From NCBI GenBank assembly GCA_937973555.1, contig CALJKL010000011.1, positions 1 through 64,000 on the forward strand: DNA of 64,000 nt. Direction: 5' to 3'. The notes below the pieces were generated by a model, which made no database searches, was not told where the DNA came from, and worked only from the letters and a program-made list of their open reading frames with translations. Origin of the DNA: an uncultured Flavobacteriales bacterium. GTDB taxonomy: Bacteria > Bacteroidota > Bacteroidia > Flavobacteriales > Weeksellaceae. The stretch's first letter is position 1, and every line of letters begins with the position of its first letter. Below are positions 23,712 through 33,411 of the stretch, in pieces. Made by a program: the position numbers and the translations under genes.

Positions 23712-25684
23712 GTTTTATTCTTTTTGGGTTGATTGTCCTTCTTTAAATTTTTTTGATTTAATAACTTTAAGCTATCTTTTAGTTTTTTCAATTTAATGGA
23801 ATCGTCATCAGTCTTTGGAGCGCCTCCGTGTTCTTTATACCATTGTCTTTTGTATTCTGCCATAAAACTTGCAGAAATCATCCTTTTATAAAGATGCTCT
23901 CTTTTTACGGTTCCTGTTATATATTTTTCGGCAATAACAGTACATGTTGGACCCGCCCAGGTCGCGCCAAATCCGGCATGTTCCATTACCGCGACTACTA
24001 CAATCTTTGGTTTTTTTGCTGGGGCAATAAGAGTAAAGATAGAATTGTCTTTTCCTTGAGGAACTTGTGCGGTACCTGTTTTGGCCAATTGTGTAAAATC
24101 ATTAGATTTCAATCCTGCACCCGTTCCTCTCAGCATTACGGCCTCCATACCCTTCATCACAAGATCATAATACTTAGGATTTTGTACCAGTGTTTTATGT
24201 ATTTTTTTGAAACGCGGGTCTGGGTTTGGTTTGCTGTCTATAGACTTAACGATGTGCGGAGTAATATACCACCCTTTGTTGGCAATAGCCGCAGTGTAAT
24301 TAGCCAATTGAAGCGGTGTTACGGAAACAGCTCCTTGCCCCATGCCATTATAGATTGATCCATTTTGAGTGTAGAGCGGGCTCCAATCTTTCTTTTTGCT
24401 GGCCTTTTCATAAAATTCACCACTAGGAATATGTCCTTTAGCTCCTACAGCAAGGTCATTATTCATGTATTTATTAAGGCCGAAACTTTCCATAATAGCT
24501 TTCCATTCATTCACCCCTCTTGAAGGGTTTCCACGATATTTATTCATGATGGAAATGAAGGCATAAGAAAAATAACAGTTGCTGGAAATCTGTATAGCAG
24601 GAATTAATGGATCTGCGCCTCCATGACCTTTAATGCTCAATCCTCTATAATAAAAGCCTCTTCCACAAGGGAAAATGGTTCTTTCGTTAATAACCCCCAT
24701 TTGCAAAGCCGCCAAAGCCGTTAAAAGCTTAAAGGTAGATCCTGGTGGATAATTAGCCTGAAGTGCTCTATCGAAAGTGGGTTTGTTTTCAAAAAGAGTA
24801 TCTTTTGAAAGCCTATAAATATTCTTCTTCTTATTTGGTCCCGTAAACAGATTTGGATCAATATCCGGTCCTGTAGCGAGGCAAAGAATTTCACCATTAT
24901 TAGGGTCTATAGCTACTACGGCGCCATGCTTGTTGACCAGCATTTCTTCTGCCATTTTCTGCAAATCATAATCAATAGTCAAAGTAAGGTCTTTCCCAGA
25001 GACCACCTCCTTATCCAATGCGCCGTCTTTATAAGGGCCTACATTTCTCAGCTTGATGTCTTTCTGAATGTAATGCATTCCTTTTTCTCCTCTTAATTCC
25101 TTCTCATAGGCTCTTTCTATACCAGAAATTCCGGCAATATCGCCAGGTAAATAATATAGGGAATCTTTTTTGATGTAGGCTTCGTTCACTTGATTGGTAT
25201 ATCCCAAAAGATTTCCTGAAGTAGAAATTTCATATTTCCTCTGAGGACGGGATACAATACTAAATGCAGGGTATTTAAAAATAATTTCCTGAATTCTGGC
25301 AATTTCTTCACGGCTCATATCACTCATAAACGTCATAGGAGTGAGTTTAGAATAATATTTTTCTTTTTTGATGTCAGAGATTTTTTTGATAAAATCTTGT
25401 TTAGAAATATTCACCAAATTACAAAAGCCGATGGTATCAAAATCAGCAGACATTTGGCTTTGAGTAAAAGAGATTTCGTAGGATGGCTGATTGCCCACCA
25501 GGATTCTTCCATTACGGTCAAAAATAACTCCTCTTTGTGGGATTACATAGTCTATTTTTATAGAAGTATTGGCTGCATTGAGTGCATATCTGTCCGTGAT
25601 GAGTTGTAAATAGACCAACCTCGCCACAAATATTGCGGCAATGACGGAAAGAAAGAATATAATTTTAAAATATGCGTTTTTCAA
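23708..25684 (-). CDS. mrdA: penicillin-binding protein 2 (elongation transpeptidase)
   Basis: Cross-links peptidoglycan during cell elongation with RodA. 658 aa: N-terminal membrane anchor (about 7-26), dimerisation/pedestal domain starting VIPQRGVIFDRNGRIL, then the transpeptidase with PPGSTFKLL (Ser316, Lys319), SSN in ISSNCYF (near 365) and LAKTGTAQ (near 532). The C-terminal tail is very Lys-rich. It overlaps mreD by 4 bp upstream and rodA by 4 bp downstream. Confidence 0.95.
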   Translation of the reverse strand: MKNAYFKIIFFLSVIAAIFVARLVYLQLITDRYALNAANTSIKIDYVIPQRGVIFDRNGRILVGNQPSYEISFTQSQMSADFDTIGFCNLVNISKQDFIKKISDIKKEKYYSKLTPMTFMSDMSREEIARIQEIIFKYPAFSIVSRPQRKYEISTSGNLLGYTNQVNEAYIKKDSLYYLPGDIAGISGIERAYEKELRGEKGMHYIQKDIKLRNVGPYKDGALDKEVVSGKDLTLTIDYDLQKMAEEMLVNKHGAVVAIDPNNGEILCLATGPDIDPNLFTGPNKKKNIYRLSKDTLFENKPTFDRALQANYPPGSTFKLLTALAALQMGVINERTIFPCGRGFYYRGLSIKGHGGADPLIPAIQISSNCYFSYAFISIMNKYRGNPSRGVNEWKAIMESFGLNKYMNNDLAVGAKGHIPSGEFYEKASKKKDWSPLYTQNGSIYNGMGQGAVSVTPLQLANYTAAIANKGWYITPHIVKSIDSKPNPDPRFKKIHKTLVQNPKYYDLVMKGMEAVMLRGTGAGLKSNDFTQLAKTGTAQVPQGKDNSIFTLIAPAKKPKIVVVAVMEHAGFGATWAGPTCTVIAEKYITGTVKREHLYKRMISASFMAEYKRQWYKEHGGAPKTDDDSIKLKKLKDSLKLLNQKNLKKDNQPKKNKT

Positions 25685-26187
25685 ACTTTTTCTTTGATTT
25701 TAAATGCTAATGTATAGATTAGAACAAAAACTATAGAAATAACGGAAGCCATCAAAATATTGAAAATGACTTCAATAAATCTGCTGAATTTAAAAAACTC
25801 TATACTTTGAACTAAAAACTGATGCACAAAAATACTTGAAAAAATATAAAAAAGAAATTGAGACCACTGAAGATTTTGAAAAGAAAAAATGTCTGATGAA
25901 ACTTCAGTAGAGGTCTTGAAAATCAAGGTTCTAAAATAGGCAATAAGCGTTGTGGCAAATGCGTTAATGCCCCATGTGCCCAAAAAGGCATCTATCGTAA
26001 GTCCCAGAAAAAAACTAGAAGCTAGAAAAATATATTTATTTCGGTAAAAAGGGTAGAATAAAACAAAAATGGTGTAGATAACGGGAGTGAATTTTCCGGC
26101 GATATCTATTCTGTTGAATAAAAATATTTGCAGCACCACCAGCACCACAATCATTATAAAATCGGTGAAAATATTTCTACTGATCAT
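25681..26187 (-). CDS. mreD: rod shape-determining protein MreD
   Basis: 168-residue polytopic inner-membrane protein (about five helices) linking MreC to PBP2/RodA. Sequence conservation in MreD is low, so the assignment rests on length, hydrophobic profile (for example VVLQIFLFNRIDIAGKFTPVIYTI) and fixed position between mreC and mrdA. Its start overlaps the end of mreC by 11 bp. Confidence 0.9.
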   Translation of the reverse strand: MISRNIFTDFIMIVVLVVLQIFLFNRIDIAGKFTPVIYTIFVLFYPFYRNKYIFLASSFFLGLTIDAFLGTWGINAFATTLIAYFRTLIFKTSTEVSSDIFSFQNLQWSQFLFYIFSSIFVHQFLVQSIEFFKFSRFIEVIFNILMASVISIVFVLIYTLAFKIKEKV

Positions 26188-27028
26188 TGCTTATTGCTGC
26201 ATCAAGAGTATCTTGAATTTGTTTTAATTCTAATTTCTTTAAATTTTTCACTACATAAATTTTCTGTAGTTGTCCCATTTTTTGGCTCAGTTCTACGGAT
26301 ATGTCCCAATATCCGGTTTTGGGATCTATTTCATATCCCGCTACCCTTCCTATCATGATGCCTTGAGGGAAAATGGCAGATTTGCCATCAGTTTCTACAG
26401 TATCTCCTACTTTTAGTGGTACATATTTGGGTATATCAGAGAGATGCATTGTTCTGGAGTTGTCTCCGCGCCAGGTTAATGTTCCAAAATAACCAGAGTT
26501 TTTTAATGAAGCATTAATTTTAATTTTATTGACACTCAAAACAGATTGTACTAAAGCATAGTTTTTAGTGGTGTTTATTACTATACCGGCAATTCCTTGA
26601 GGAGCAATAACACCCATTTTTGGAAATACGCCGTGGTTTTTTCCACGGTTGATCGTAAAATAATTGTCGTTTCTGGTGATGCTGTTGTTTACAATTTCAC
26701 CATCTACGAAAGTATAAATCTGTCCACCGCCAAGAGTATCTTGTACTTTTATGAATTTAGGATTTTGAGATTTGTCAGTGCCATAAACCTGCATCATCAA
26801 AGCCTTGTTTTGAGCTACCAAATCCTCATTAATCTGTTTGAGCTTAAGATAAGTTGTTCCCTCGTCTATATATCCGGAAACCCAAGCATTGAACGCCGTA
26901 GTCTGTGCAGCTACAAAAGATTGCTGCATTGAATTTCGACTGAAAATCAATGTTACTGCGATAAACTGTAAGAAAAGAAAGAACAGAAATAATCCGTTCT
27001 TACTAAACAATCTTATCAAAAACCCCAT
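26177..27028 (-). CDS. mreC: rod shape-determining protein MreC
   Basis: Periplasmic elongasome scaffold, 283 aa: one N-terminal transmembrane helix (about 10-32), a coiled-coil (about 55-85, EGTTYLKLKQINEDLVAQNKALMMQ region), then the beta-domain pair with INRGKNHGVFPKMGVIAPQGIAGIV and GDTVETDGKSAIFPQGIMIG, which is the MreC signature. Second gene of the mre operon, 20 bp after mreB. Confidence 0.94.
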   Translation of the reverse strand: MGFLIRLFSKNGLFLFFLFLQFIAVTLIFSRNSMQQSFVAAQTTAFNAWVSGYIDEGTTYLKLKQINEDLVAQNKALMMQVYGTDKSQNPKFIKVQDTLGGGQIYTFVDGEIVNNSITRNDNYFTINRGKNHGVFPKMGVIAPQGIAGIVINTTKNYALVQSVLSVNKIKINASLKNSGYFGTLTWRGDNSRTMHLSDIPKYVPLKVGDTVETDGKSAIFPQGIMIGRVAGYEIDPKTGYWDISVELSQKMGQLQKIYVVKNLKKLELKQIQDTLDAAISNDQ

Positions 27029-27048
27029 TTCTTACAGCAGGTTCTTAA

Positions 27049-28074
27049 TTATTTTATTAGGAAATTGAATTTGTCCATATTTTTAAGCGCAATTCCTGTA
27101 CCACGAACTACCGCTCTCAATGGGTCTTCTGCAACGAAAACAGGTAAACCTGTCTTTTTGTGAAGTCTGTCTGCAAGGCCTCTCAATAAAGCACCACCTC
27201 CTGCAAGATAAATACCTGTTTTGTAGATATCAGCAGCCAATTCCGGCGGAGTAAGAGAGAGCGTTTCCATTACGGCATCTTCTATTCTGATGATAGATTT
27301 GTCTAATGCTCTTGCAATTTCTTTGTAACCTACCATAATTTCCTTTGGCTTACCTGTGATAAGGTCTCTACCTTGTACCGGAATATCTTCCACCTCTACA
27401 TCTAAATCTTCTACAGCAGAACCAACCTCTATTTTTACTCTTTCGGCAGTTCTTTCTCCAATATATAAATTATGATGAGTTCTTAAATAATAGGCTATAT
27501 CATTGGTAAATACGTCACCTGCAATCTTCACAGATTTGTCACAAACGATACCTCCCAAAGCTACTACAGCAATTTCAGTAGTTCCACCACCTATGTCGAT
27601 GATCATATTTCCTTCAGGTTTTTGAACGTCAATACCCACCCCTATTGCAGCAGCCATTGGTTCATAAATTAACCTTACCTCTTTCGCGTTTACTTTCTGT
27701 GCCGAGTCTCTTACCGCACGTTTTTCTACTTCTGTAATCCCGGAAGGAATACAGATTACAATTCTTAAAGACGGCTGAAACAATTTGCCTTTAATGCTCG
27801 GAATTTGCTTAATGAATTCCTTTATCATGTGTTCAGAAGCGGCAAAATCTGCAATTACTCCATCTTTCAACGGACGAATCGTTTTAATGTCTTCGTGTGT
27901 TTTTCCTTGCATGTGTTTTGCCTGTTCTCCCACCGCAATGGCTTTTCCGGAAGAACGTTCTAACGCTACGATTGACGGTTGGTCAATCACAATTTTATTA
28001 TTGTGTATGATAAGTGTGTTAGCCGTGCCTAAATCTATCGCAATTTCTTGCGTAAACATATCAAATAACCCCAT
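27049..28074 (-). CDS. mreB: rod shape-determining protein MreB (actin-like)
   Basis: Bacterial actin that orients wall synthesis; 341 aa. Nucleotide motifs: EIAIDLGTANTLI (phosphate 1), MIIDIGGGTTEIAV (phosphate 2), and IYLAGGGALLRGL (adenosine). First gene of mreB-mreC-mreD-mrdA-rodA. A -7 element at 28100-28107 gives a leader of about 20 nt. Confidence 0.97.
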   Translation of the reverse strand: MGLFDMFTQEIAIDLGTANTLIIHNNKIVIDQPSIVALERSSGKAIAVGEQAKHMQGKTHEDIKTIRPLKDGVIADFAASEHMIKEFIKQIPSIKGKLFQPSLRIVICIPSGITEVEKRAVRDSAQKVNAKEVRLIYEPMAAAIGVGIDVQKPEGNMIIDIGGGTTEIAVVALGGIVCDKSVKIAGDVFTNDIAYYLRTHHNLYIGERTAERVKIEVGSAVEDLDVEVEDIPVQGRDLITGKPKEIMVGYKEIARALDKSIIRIEDAVMETLSLTPPELAADIYKTGIYLAGGGALLRGLADRLHKKTGLPVFVAEDPLRAVVRGTGIALKNMDKFNFLIK

Positions 28075-28099
28075 TTTGTGTATATAAATTTTCAGTTAA

Positions 28100-28107
28100 C
28101 AAAGATA
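28100..28107 (-). promoter_or_regulatory. -7 element of the mre operon
   Basis: Minus-strand TATCTTTG, 25 nt upstream of the mreB ATG; the -33 region is not obvious. Confidence 0.5.
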
Positions 28108-28263
28108 TAAATTTCAGCCCATTAAAAAATAGTGAAAAACAAAAAATTTCAATAAAATTTTGTTAATTTCTAGATGCTTGTTGTAAATTTAAAGTCTGTT
28201 ATTCAAAAATTATTTTTAAAGAATAAAAAAACCAGGAATAATTCTAATTAAAACAAGTTAAAT

Positions 28264-28273
28264 ATTTGCAAAT
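28264..28273. promoter_or_regulatory. 10-bp palindrome before GNAT gene
   Basis: ATTTGCAAAT, a perfect palindrome 3 bp before the start codon at 28277. It could be an operator or chance in A/T-rich DNA. Confidence 0.25.
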
Positions 28274-28276
28274 CAA

Positions 28277-28693
28277 ATGGTTAAAATCATTGCTCCAGAG
28301 GAGACATTTCCCTTAAGAAGATCTGTTTTAAGAAAGAATATGCCCAATGAACCGCATGAGTTTAATGGAGATTTTGATGAAAACACCTTTCATTTGGGTT
28401 ATTTTGAAGAAAATAATCTTTTGGGAATTGTGACATTGATGTCGAGTGGAGATATAGCTCAACTGAGAGGCATGGCGGTAGATGAAAATCATCAAGGGAA
28501 AGGTATAGGCAGAAAATTGGTATTGGCTGCAGAAGAAATTTTAACCGAAAAGAATGTAAGGAAAATCTGGATGAATGCACGCGAAACGGCTGTTCCTTTT
28601 TATGAAAAATTGGGATATCATACAGAAGGAGAAATATTTATGATAAAGCCTATAGGATTCCATTATCTCATGACAAAATATTTTGATTTATAA
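28277..28693 (+). CDS. GNAT N-acetyltransferase
   Basis: 138-residue compact GNAT domain. Acetyl-CoA motif LRGMAVDENHQGKGIGRKLV (about 64-83), then ILTEKNVRKIWMNARETAVPFYEKLGY. It resembles the PhnO/ElaA-size group of small-molecule or peptide acetyltransferases; the substrate is unknown. Divergent from mreB, followed by hemA with a separate promoter. Confidence 0.85.
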   Translation: MVKIIAPEETFPLRRSVLRKNMPNEPHEFNGDFDENTFHLGYFEENNLLGIVTLMSSGDIAQLRGMAVDENHQGKGIGRKLVLAAEEILTEKNVRKIWMNARETAVPFYEKLGYHTEGEIFMIKPIGFHYLMTKYFDL

Positions 28694-28742
28694 TATCAAT
28701 TGAATTTGCATAAAATAAAAGGGAAATTAACAGATTATTGAT

Positions 28743-28750
28743 TAAATTTG
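28743..28750 (+). promoter_or_regulatory. -7 element of the hem operon
   Basis: TAAATTTG ends 9 nt before the hemA ATG (28760), implying a nearly leaderless mRNA. It also rules out the in-frame TTG at 28748 as a start. Confidence 0.5.
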
Positions 28751-28759
28751 CCTCCTCGA

Positions 28760-30040
28760 ATGGATTCTTTTGCAAAAACATATAACACACAGAATTTCAC
28801 TGTTTTAAGCGTCAGTTTTGAAAAAGCGAATGCGGAAATCAGAGGGAAATTTGCTTTCTTTGATGAGCATGTGAAGGAATTTGTTAACGATATTCATCAA
28901 AAAAAGCTCGGAGACGCCTTTATTGTTTCTACCTGTAACAGAACCGAAATCTATACCACCACGCCCAACTATATGTCTATTGCAGAAATGTATTGCAAGG
29001 CTGTAGATGTAAGCCTGATGGATTTTATGCAATTCGTAAACGTAATGAAAAGCGAAGAAGCGTTGGAACACCTTTTCAGGGTTTCAGCAGGTTTGGAGAG
29101 TCAGATTTTGGGAGATTTTGAGATTATTGGGCAGATTAAAAGTGCTTATCACCATTTCAAAAAACACAAAAAATTTAGCAATCCTTATTTAGAAAGAGCT
29201 ATCAATTCGGCGATACAGATTTCGAAAAGAATCAAAAATGAAACCGGAATTTCTAATGGTGCGGCTTCTGTATCTTACGCTGCAGTGCACTATATCCTGA
29301 AAACTCAAAAACAGATTTCTGATAAAAACATTTTGCTTCTTGGGGTTGGGGAAATTGGTCAAAATACAGTAGAAAATCTCGTAAAGCATGTTTATCAGCC
29401 AAAAGTAAAAATCGCCAACCGCTCTTTTGAAAAGGCAGAAAAAATTGCCGAGAAATATAAAATTCCTCAAATTGCCTTTGAAGAGTTTGAAAGTGAGCTG
29501 AAATCTACCGACATCCTTATTGTGGCTACAGGAGCTTCTCACCCTATCGTTAATGAAAAACATTTTCCGAACGGAAAAGAAACTTTGGTGATTGATTTAT
29601 CCATTCCGAATAATGTAGACAAAAAAGTGGCTGAAAATAAAGCGGTGAAATTGGTGGATGTAGACGAATTGTCTAAACACATCCAAGAAACCATAGAGCA
29701 ACGCAAAAAAGAAATCCCTAAGGCCGAGCAAATCATCAAAGAGATGACAAAGGAATTTTTGGCTTGGGAGAAAAAAAGAAGATTTGCGCCGAATATTCAT
29801 CAGTTCAAAGCGGCATTAAAGGAAATGGAAAACCATGAAATGCATAACTTCCACAGAAAACACAAATATGTGGACATAGAAGACATGGAACTGAGTGAAA
29901 AATTGATTCAGAAAATCACGAACAGATTTGCTAAATATATCATCGAAAATCCTCAACGTGCAGAAGAGGTTACCAAACTGATGCATGAAATTTTGGTAGA
30001 ACAACCCAAAGAAGAATTTAACAAAAAACACGCTCAATAG
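28760..30040 (+). CDS. hemA: glutamyl-tRNA reductase
   Basis: First enzyme of the C5 tetrapyrrole pathway; reduces glutamyl-tRNA to glutamate-1-semialdehyde. 426 aa from ATG 28760. Catalytic Cys59 lies in VSTCNRTEIY; GLESQILGDFEIIGQIKSAY is the family signature; the NADPH domain has LLLGVGEIGQNTVENL; a C-terminal helical dimerisation domain follows. First gene of hemA-hemC-(amidase)-hemD-hemE. Position and promoter suggest it sets the expression of the whole pathway. Confidence 0.96.
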   Translation: MDSFAKTYNTQNFTVLSVSFEKANAEIRGKFAFFDEHVKEFVNDIHQKKLGDAFIVSTCNRTEIYTTTPNYMSIAEMYCKAVDVSLMDFMQFVNVMKSEEALEHLFRVSAGLESQILGDFEIIGQIKSAYHHFKKHKKFSNPYLERAINSAIQISKRIKNETGISNGAASVSYAAVHYILKTQKQISDKNILLLGVGEIGQNTVENLVKHVYQPKVKIANRSFEKAEKIAEKYKIPQIAFEEFESELKSTDILIVATGASHPIVNEKHFPNGKETLVIDLSIPNNVDKKVAENKAVKLVDVDELSKHIQETIEQRKKEIPKAEQIIKEMTKEFLAWEKKRRFAPNIHQFKAALKEMENHEMHNFHRKHKYVDIEDMELSEKLIQKITNRFAKYIIENPQRAEEVTKLMHEILVEQPKEEFNKKHAQ

Positions 30041-30080
30041 CCGTTTATCTGAATTTAAATTCAAAAAATAAAAACCGCAC

Positions 30081-30986
30081 ATGATTAGAATAGGCACCCG
30101 AAATTCGCCATTGGCTATGTGGCAAGCGCAGGAAGTAGAACAAAAACTGAAAAATTTGGGCTACGAAACCGTTTTGGTGCCTGTGGTTTCTTCTGGGGAC
30201 AAAAACCTGAATCAGCCTTTGTATGCTTTGGGCATTACGGGGGTTTTTACCAAAGATTTAGACATTGCCCTTTTGAACAATGAGATTGACATTGCCGTAC
30301 ATTCCCTGAAAGATGTTCCCACCATTTTGCCTCAAAATATTGAGATTTCTGCCGTTTTGGAAAGAGATTTCCCGCAGGATGTTTTGGTGAGAAAATCTAC
30401 TTCTAAAGAGAAACATTTATCGGATTTAAAAATCGCAACAAGCAGTCTCAGAAGGCGTGCTTTCTGGTTAGAGGAATTTCCAAATACAGAATTTTCTGAT
30501 ATCAGAGGAAATGTGCAGACGCGTTTGAAAAAACTGGAAGAAGGAGATTTTGATGCCACTATTTTTTCCTTGGCAGGAATACAACGCATGGAAATGAATC
30601 TGGAATATGAATTTTTAGATTTCATGATTTCGGCACCTAGCCAAGGAGTAGTAGCCATTGCCAGCAGAAAGGATGATGTGGAGACCAAAGCACTTTTGCA
30701 AAAAATAAATCATCAGGAAACACAGATTTGTGTAGAAATAGAGCGCCAGTTTCTTAGGACCTTAGAAGGCGGCTGTACTGCGCCCATTGGTGCGCTTGCG
30801 AAATTTAAAGAAGGAAAAATATCTTTTTCTGGAAAACTGAATGCTCTCGACGGAACGAAAACCATTAGTATTTCAGAAGAAGTAGAATGGGATGAAACGA
30901 AAAACTTAGGTGAAGCATTTGCCTATGTCGTTCTTGAAAATGGAGGCAAAGAATTGATGAATGAAATTAAGGCTTCTTTACCTTAA
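30081..30986 (+). CDS. hemC: hydroxymethylbilane synthase (porphobilinogen deaminase)
   Basis: Polymerises four porphobilinogens. 301 aa: IRIGTRNSPLAMWQA (2-16), DIAVHSLKDVP (70-80), SSLRRRA (121-127), IRGNVQTRLKK (141-151), and Cys232 in EGGCTAPIGALA that carries the dipyrromethane cofactor. 40 bp after hemA. Confidence 0.96.
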   Translation: MIRIGTRNSPLAMWQAQEVEQKLKNLGYETVLVPVVSSGDKNLNQPLYALGITGVFTKDLDIALLNNEIDIAVHSLKDVPTILPQNIEISAVLERDFPQDVLVRKSTSKEKHLSDLKIATSSLRRRAFWLEEFPNTEFSDIRGNVQTRLKKLEEGDFDATIFSLAGIQRMEMNLEYEFLDFMISAPSQGVVAIASRKDDVETKALLQKINHQETQICVEIERQFLRTLEGGCTAPIGALAKFKEGKISFSGKLNALDGTKTISISEEVEWDETKNLGEAFAYVVLENGGKELMNEIKASLP

Positions 30987-31004
30987 TCAATATATATATC
31001 ATTC

Positions 31005-31661
31005 ATGAATTGGGTTAAATGTTTTTTTTTATTCTTGTTTATTGCTCTGAAAATGAATGCACAAGATGACATTCAAATCATTCAAAAACCCTTGGATCAT
31101 TCTTCCATAAGAACTCAATTGAGCCTTGAATATATGAAGGAGCATTATAATATAGAGCAGCAAAGCCCTATAATCAATCCGAAAATAATAGTGCTTCATT
31201 ATACCGCTGGAGGTACTGTGGAAAGTAACTTTCAGTATTTCAATAAGCCGTATTTAGAGGACAAAAGAAGTTATCTGAAAAATGAAAGCACTCTGAATGT
31301 CTCTTCTCATTTTATCATAGATAGAGATGGAAAAATCTATCAATTGCAGGAACCCAACCAATTTGCAAGACATACCATAGGGCTTAATTATTGTGCGATT
31401 GGGATTGAAAACATTGGAAGTAAGGCGCAACCATTGACCGGAAAACAGGTAGAGGCCAATGCTAAACTCATTAGGTATTTATCAAAAAAATATGCAATAG
31501 AATATGTCATTGGACATTCTGAATATGGGGTGTTTAAGAATTCTGACCTTTGGAAAGAAACCAATGCCAAATACTTCACCGGAAAAGAGGATCCCGGAAA
31601 AGAGTTTATGCAAAAGGTGCGCACATTGATTAAAGATTTGAATGTAAAGAGTAAACCGTAA
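31005..31661 (+). CDS. N-acetylmuramoyl-L-alanine amidase (Amidase_2)
   Basis: Zinc amidase that cleaves the bond between MurNAc and L-Ala, exported by a signal peptide (about 1-19, ending MNAQDD). 218 aa. Zinc ligands: His in IVLHYTAGG (about residue 65), His in FARHTIGLNYCAIGIE, with Glu of GIENIG as catalytic-site residue; the C-terminal SEYGVFKNSDLWKETNAKY holds GHSE, and the usual DPGK-like third site appears as KEDPGKEF. It sits between hemC and hemD at 18-bp and 3-bp gaps, so it is expressed with haem genes although it has no pathway link. Confidence 0.88.
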   Translation: MNWVKCFFLFLFIALKMNAQDDIQIIQKPLDHSSIRTQLSLEYMKEHYNIEQQSPIINPKIIVLHYTAGGTVESNFQYFNKPYLEDKRSYLKNESTLNVSSHFIIDRDGKIYQLQEPNQFARHTIGLNYCAIGIENIGSKAQPLTGKQVEANAKLIRYLSKKYAIEYVIGHSEYGVFKNSDLWKETNAKYFTGKEDPGKEFMQKVRTLIKDLNVKSKP

Positions 31662-31664
31662 ACC

Positions 31665-32327
31665 ATGAAAATCCTTTTCACCAAAACCGGCATAGAAAAA
31701 GAGGTTTCCAAACATTTGGGGACTGATTTCACCTGTGATTTCAAGGATGTCATCAGAATTGAAAATATCGAAACGCAGCCTTTTTCTTTGCAAAATCAAT
31801 CATTGATTTTTAGCAGTGCCAATGCTGTAAAGGCTTTTTTTGAAAATGGTTTTCTCCCGAATGCTGATCACAACAAAATTTATGCGGTAGGCAAAAAGAC
31901 GGAAGAAGCGCTAATAGAGTTTGGATTTAATTCTATCAAAATATTTAAAAACATCAGAGAACTTTCTCAATTCATCGTTCAAGAAACCATTAAGGAAAAT
32001 TTCCTTCATTTTTGTGGAAATTTAACTTTAGATATTTTAGAAAAGGCCTTGAATGATGAACATTTGTCTTATCAAAAAATAACGGTTTACCAAACCCAAT
32101 TGCTTTACCCGGAAATTTCTGAAAATTATGACGCCATAGTCTTTTTTAGTCCGAGTGGAGTTCGTAGTTTTGCAAAGTTTAATTCGCTATACGGAAAGGC
32201 ACTTTTTGCCATCGGACAAACGACAGAAAAAGAGTTTGGAAAATATACCCAAAGTAATGTTTTCGTAAGCCAAGAAAACAATTTAGAAGATTTATTACAT
32301 ATCATAAAGCAGAAAGCTGACCTATAA
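31665..32327 (+). CDS. hemD: uroporphyrinogen-III synthase
   Basis: Cyclises hydroxymethylbilane to uroporphyrinogen III. 220 aa; HemD is poorly conserved and is recognised here by two-lobed architecture, LIFSSANAVKAFFENGF in lobe 1, YAVGKKTEEALIEFGF, VVFFSPSGVRSF-like YDAIVFFSPSGVRSFAKF in lobe 2, and by its place before hemE. Starts 3 bp after the amidase stop. Confidence 0.88.
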   Translation: MKILFTKTGIEKEVSKHLGTDFTCDFKDVIRIENIETQPFSLQNQSLIFSSANAVKAFFENGFLPNADHNKIYAVGKKTEEALIEFGFNSIKIFKNIRELSQFIVQETIKENFLHFCGNLTLDILEKALNDEHLSYQKITVYQTQLLYPEISENYDAIVFFSPSGVRSFAKFNSLYGKALFAIGQTTEKEFGKYTQSNVFVSQENNLEDLLHIIKQKADL

Positions 32328-32351
32328 AAGCCAGAAGCAAACAGCAGAAAC

Positions 32352-33377
32352 ATGATTAAAAACGATTTATATTTAAAGGCATTACGCGGTGAAACCATAG
32401 AAAGGCCACCGGTGTGGATGATGAGACAGGCAGGAAGATACCTTCCGGAATTCATTGCACTGAGAGACCAATACGATTTCTTTACCCGTTGCCAAACCCC
32501 GGAACTGGCCGCCGAAATTACGGTGCAACCCATCAGAAGGTTTCCTTTGGATGCTGCTATTTTATTTTCGGATATTTTGGTGGTGCCTCAGGCAATGGGC
32601 ATCGATTTCAAAATGAAAGAGTCGGTAGGGCCGTGGTTAGATACGCCCATCCGTACTTTGGAACAAGTAGAAAACCTTCAAGTTTTGGGCGCAGAAGAAA
32701 ATCTTCAATATGTATATGATGCCATTGATATCACGCTGCAGAAATTAGAAAATGAAATTCCATTGATTGGTTTTGCAGGTTCTCCTTGGACGTTATTATG
32801 CTACGCAGTAGAAGGGAAAGGAAGCAAGTCTTTTGATATTGCCAAATCTTTCTGTTTTCAACAGCCGCATGCAGCGCATCTATTGTTACAAAAAATTACT
32901 GACGTTACTATAGCATATCTTAAGAGAAAAGTAAAAAGTGGAGTATCTGCCGTTCAGATATTTGATTCTTGGGGCGGAATGCTTTCTCCACAAGATTACC
33001 AAGATTTTTCTTGGCAATACATCAATCAGATTGTAGAAGCCTTGGCTCCGAAAGCTCCGGTAGTAGTTTTTGCCAAAGGTTGTTGGTTTGCTTTGGAAGA
33101 TATGACAAAATCTAAGGCTTCCGCTTTGGGGGTTGACTGGACCATCACTCCAGAATTGGCGAGAAAATTCACGAATAACGCCATTACTTTGCAAGGAAAC
33201 TTTGACCCTGCTAGATTACATTCTTCACCAGAAGTCATCAGAAAAATGGTACATGAAATGATAGACCGTTTCGGGAAAGACCGATACATCGCCAACTTGG
33301 GGCATGGTATTTTGCCAAACATTCCAGTAGAAAATGCAGCGGCCTTCATCCAAGCCGTAGTAGATTATAAAGCATAA
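32352..33377 (+). CDS. hemE: uroporphyrinogen decarboxylase
   Basis: Decarboxylates uroporphyrinogen III to coproporphyrinogen III. 341 aa. Motifs: [16 protein letters not shown] (19-34, with the Arg residues that bind substrate carboxylates), [16 protein letters not shown] with the catalytic-site Asp, [16 protein letters not shown], and [14 protein letters not shown]. Last gene of the hem operon, ended by a bidirectional terminator. Confidence 0.97.
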   Translation: MIKNDLYLKALRGETIERPPVWMMRQAGRYLPEFIALRDQYDFFTRCQTPELAAEITVQPIRRFPLDAAILFSDILVVPQAMGIDFKMKESVGPWLDTPIRTLEQVENLQVLGAEENLQYVYDAIDITLQKLENEIPLIGFAGSPWTLLCYAVEGKGSKSFDIAKSFCFQQPHAAHLLLQKITDVTIAYLKRKVKSGVSAVQIFDSWGGMLSPQDYQDFSWQYINQIVEALAPKAPVVVFAKGCWFALEDMTKSKASALGVDWTITPELARKFTNNAITLQGNFDPARLHSSPEVIRKMVHEMIDRFGKDRYIANLGHGILPNIPVENAAAFIQAVVDYKA

Positions 33378-33411
33378 AAAAAACGCTTCAGAATTTCTGA
33401 AGCGTTTTTTG
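33378..33411. terminator. bidirectional terminator hemE / nitroreductase
   Basis: Stem AAACGCTTCAGA/TCTGAAGCGTTT with a short T-rich loop, A-tract before and T-tract after. Confidence 0.85.

Noticed and set aside
28748..28759. Upstream TTG starts for hemA (also 9340 for nth, 52697 for mraZ and 57786 for the TPR gene)
   Set aside because: Each TTG is the last part of a TAnnTTTG promoter box, so it cannot lie inside the mRNA; the downstream ATG fits the family N-termini.
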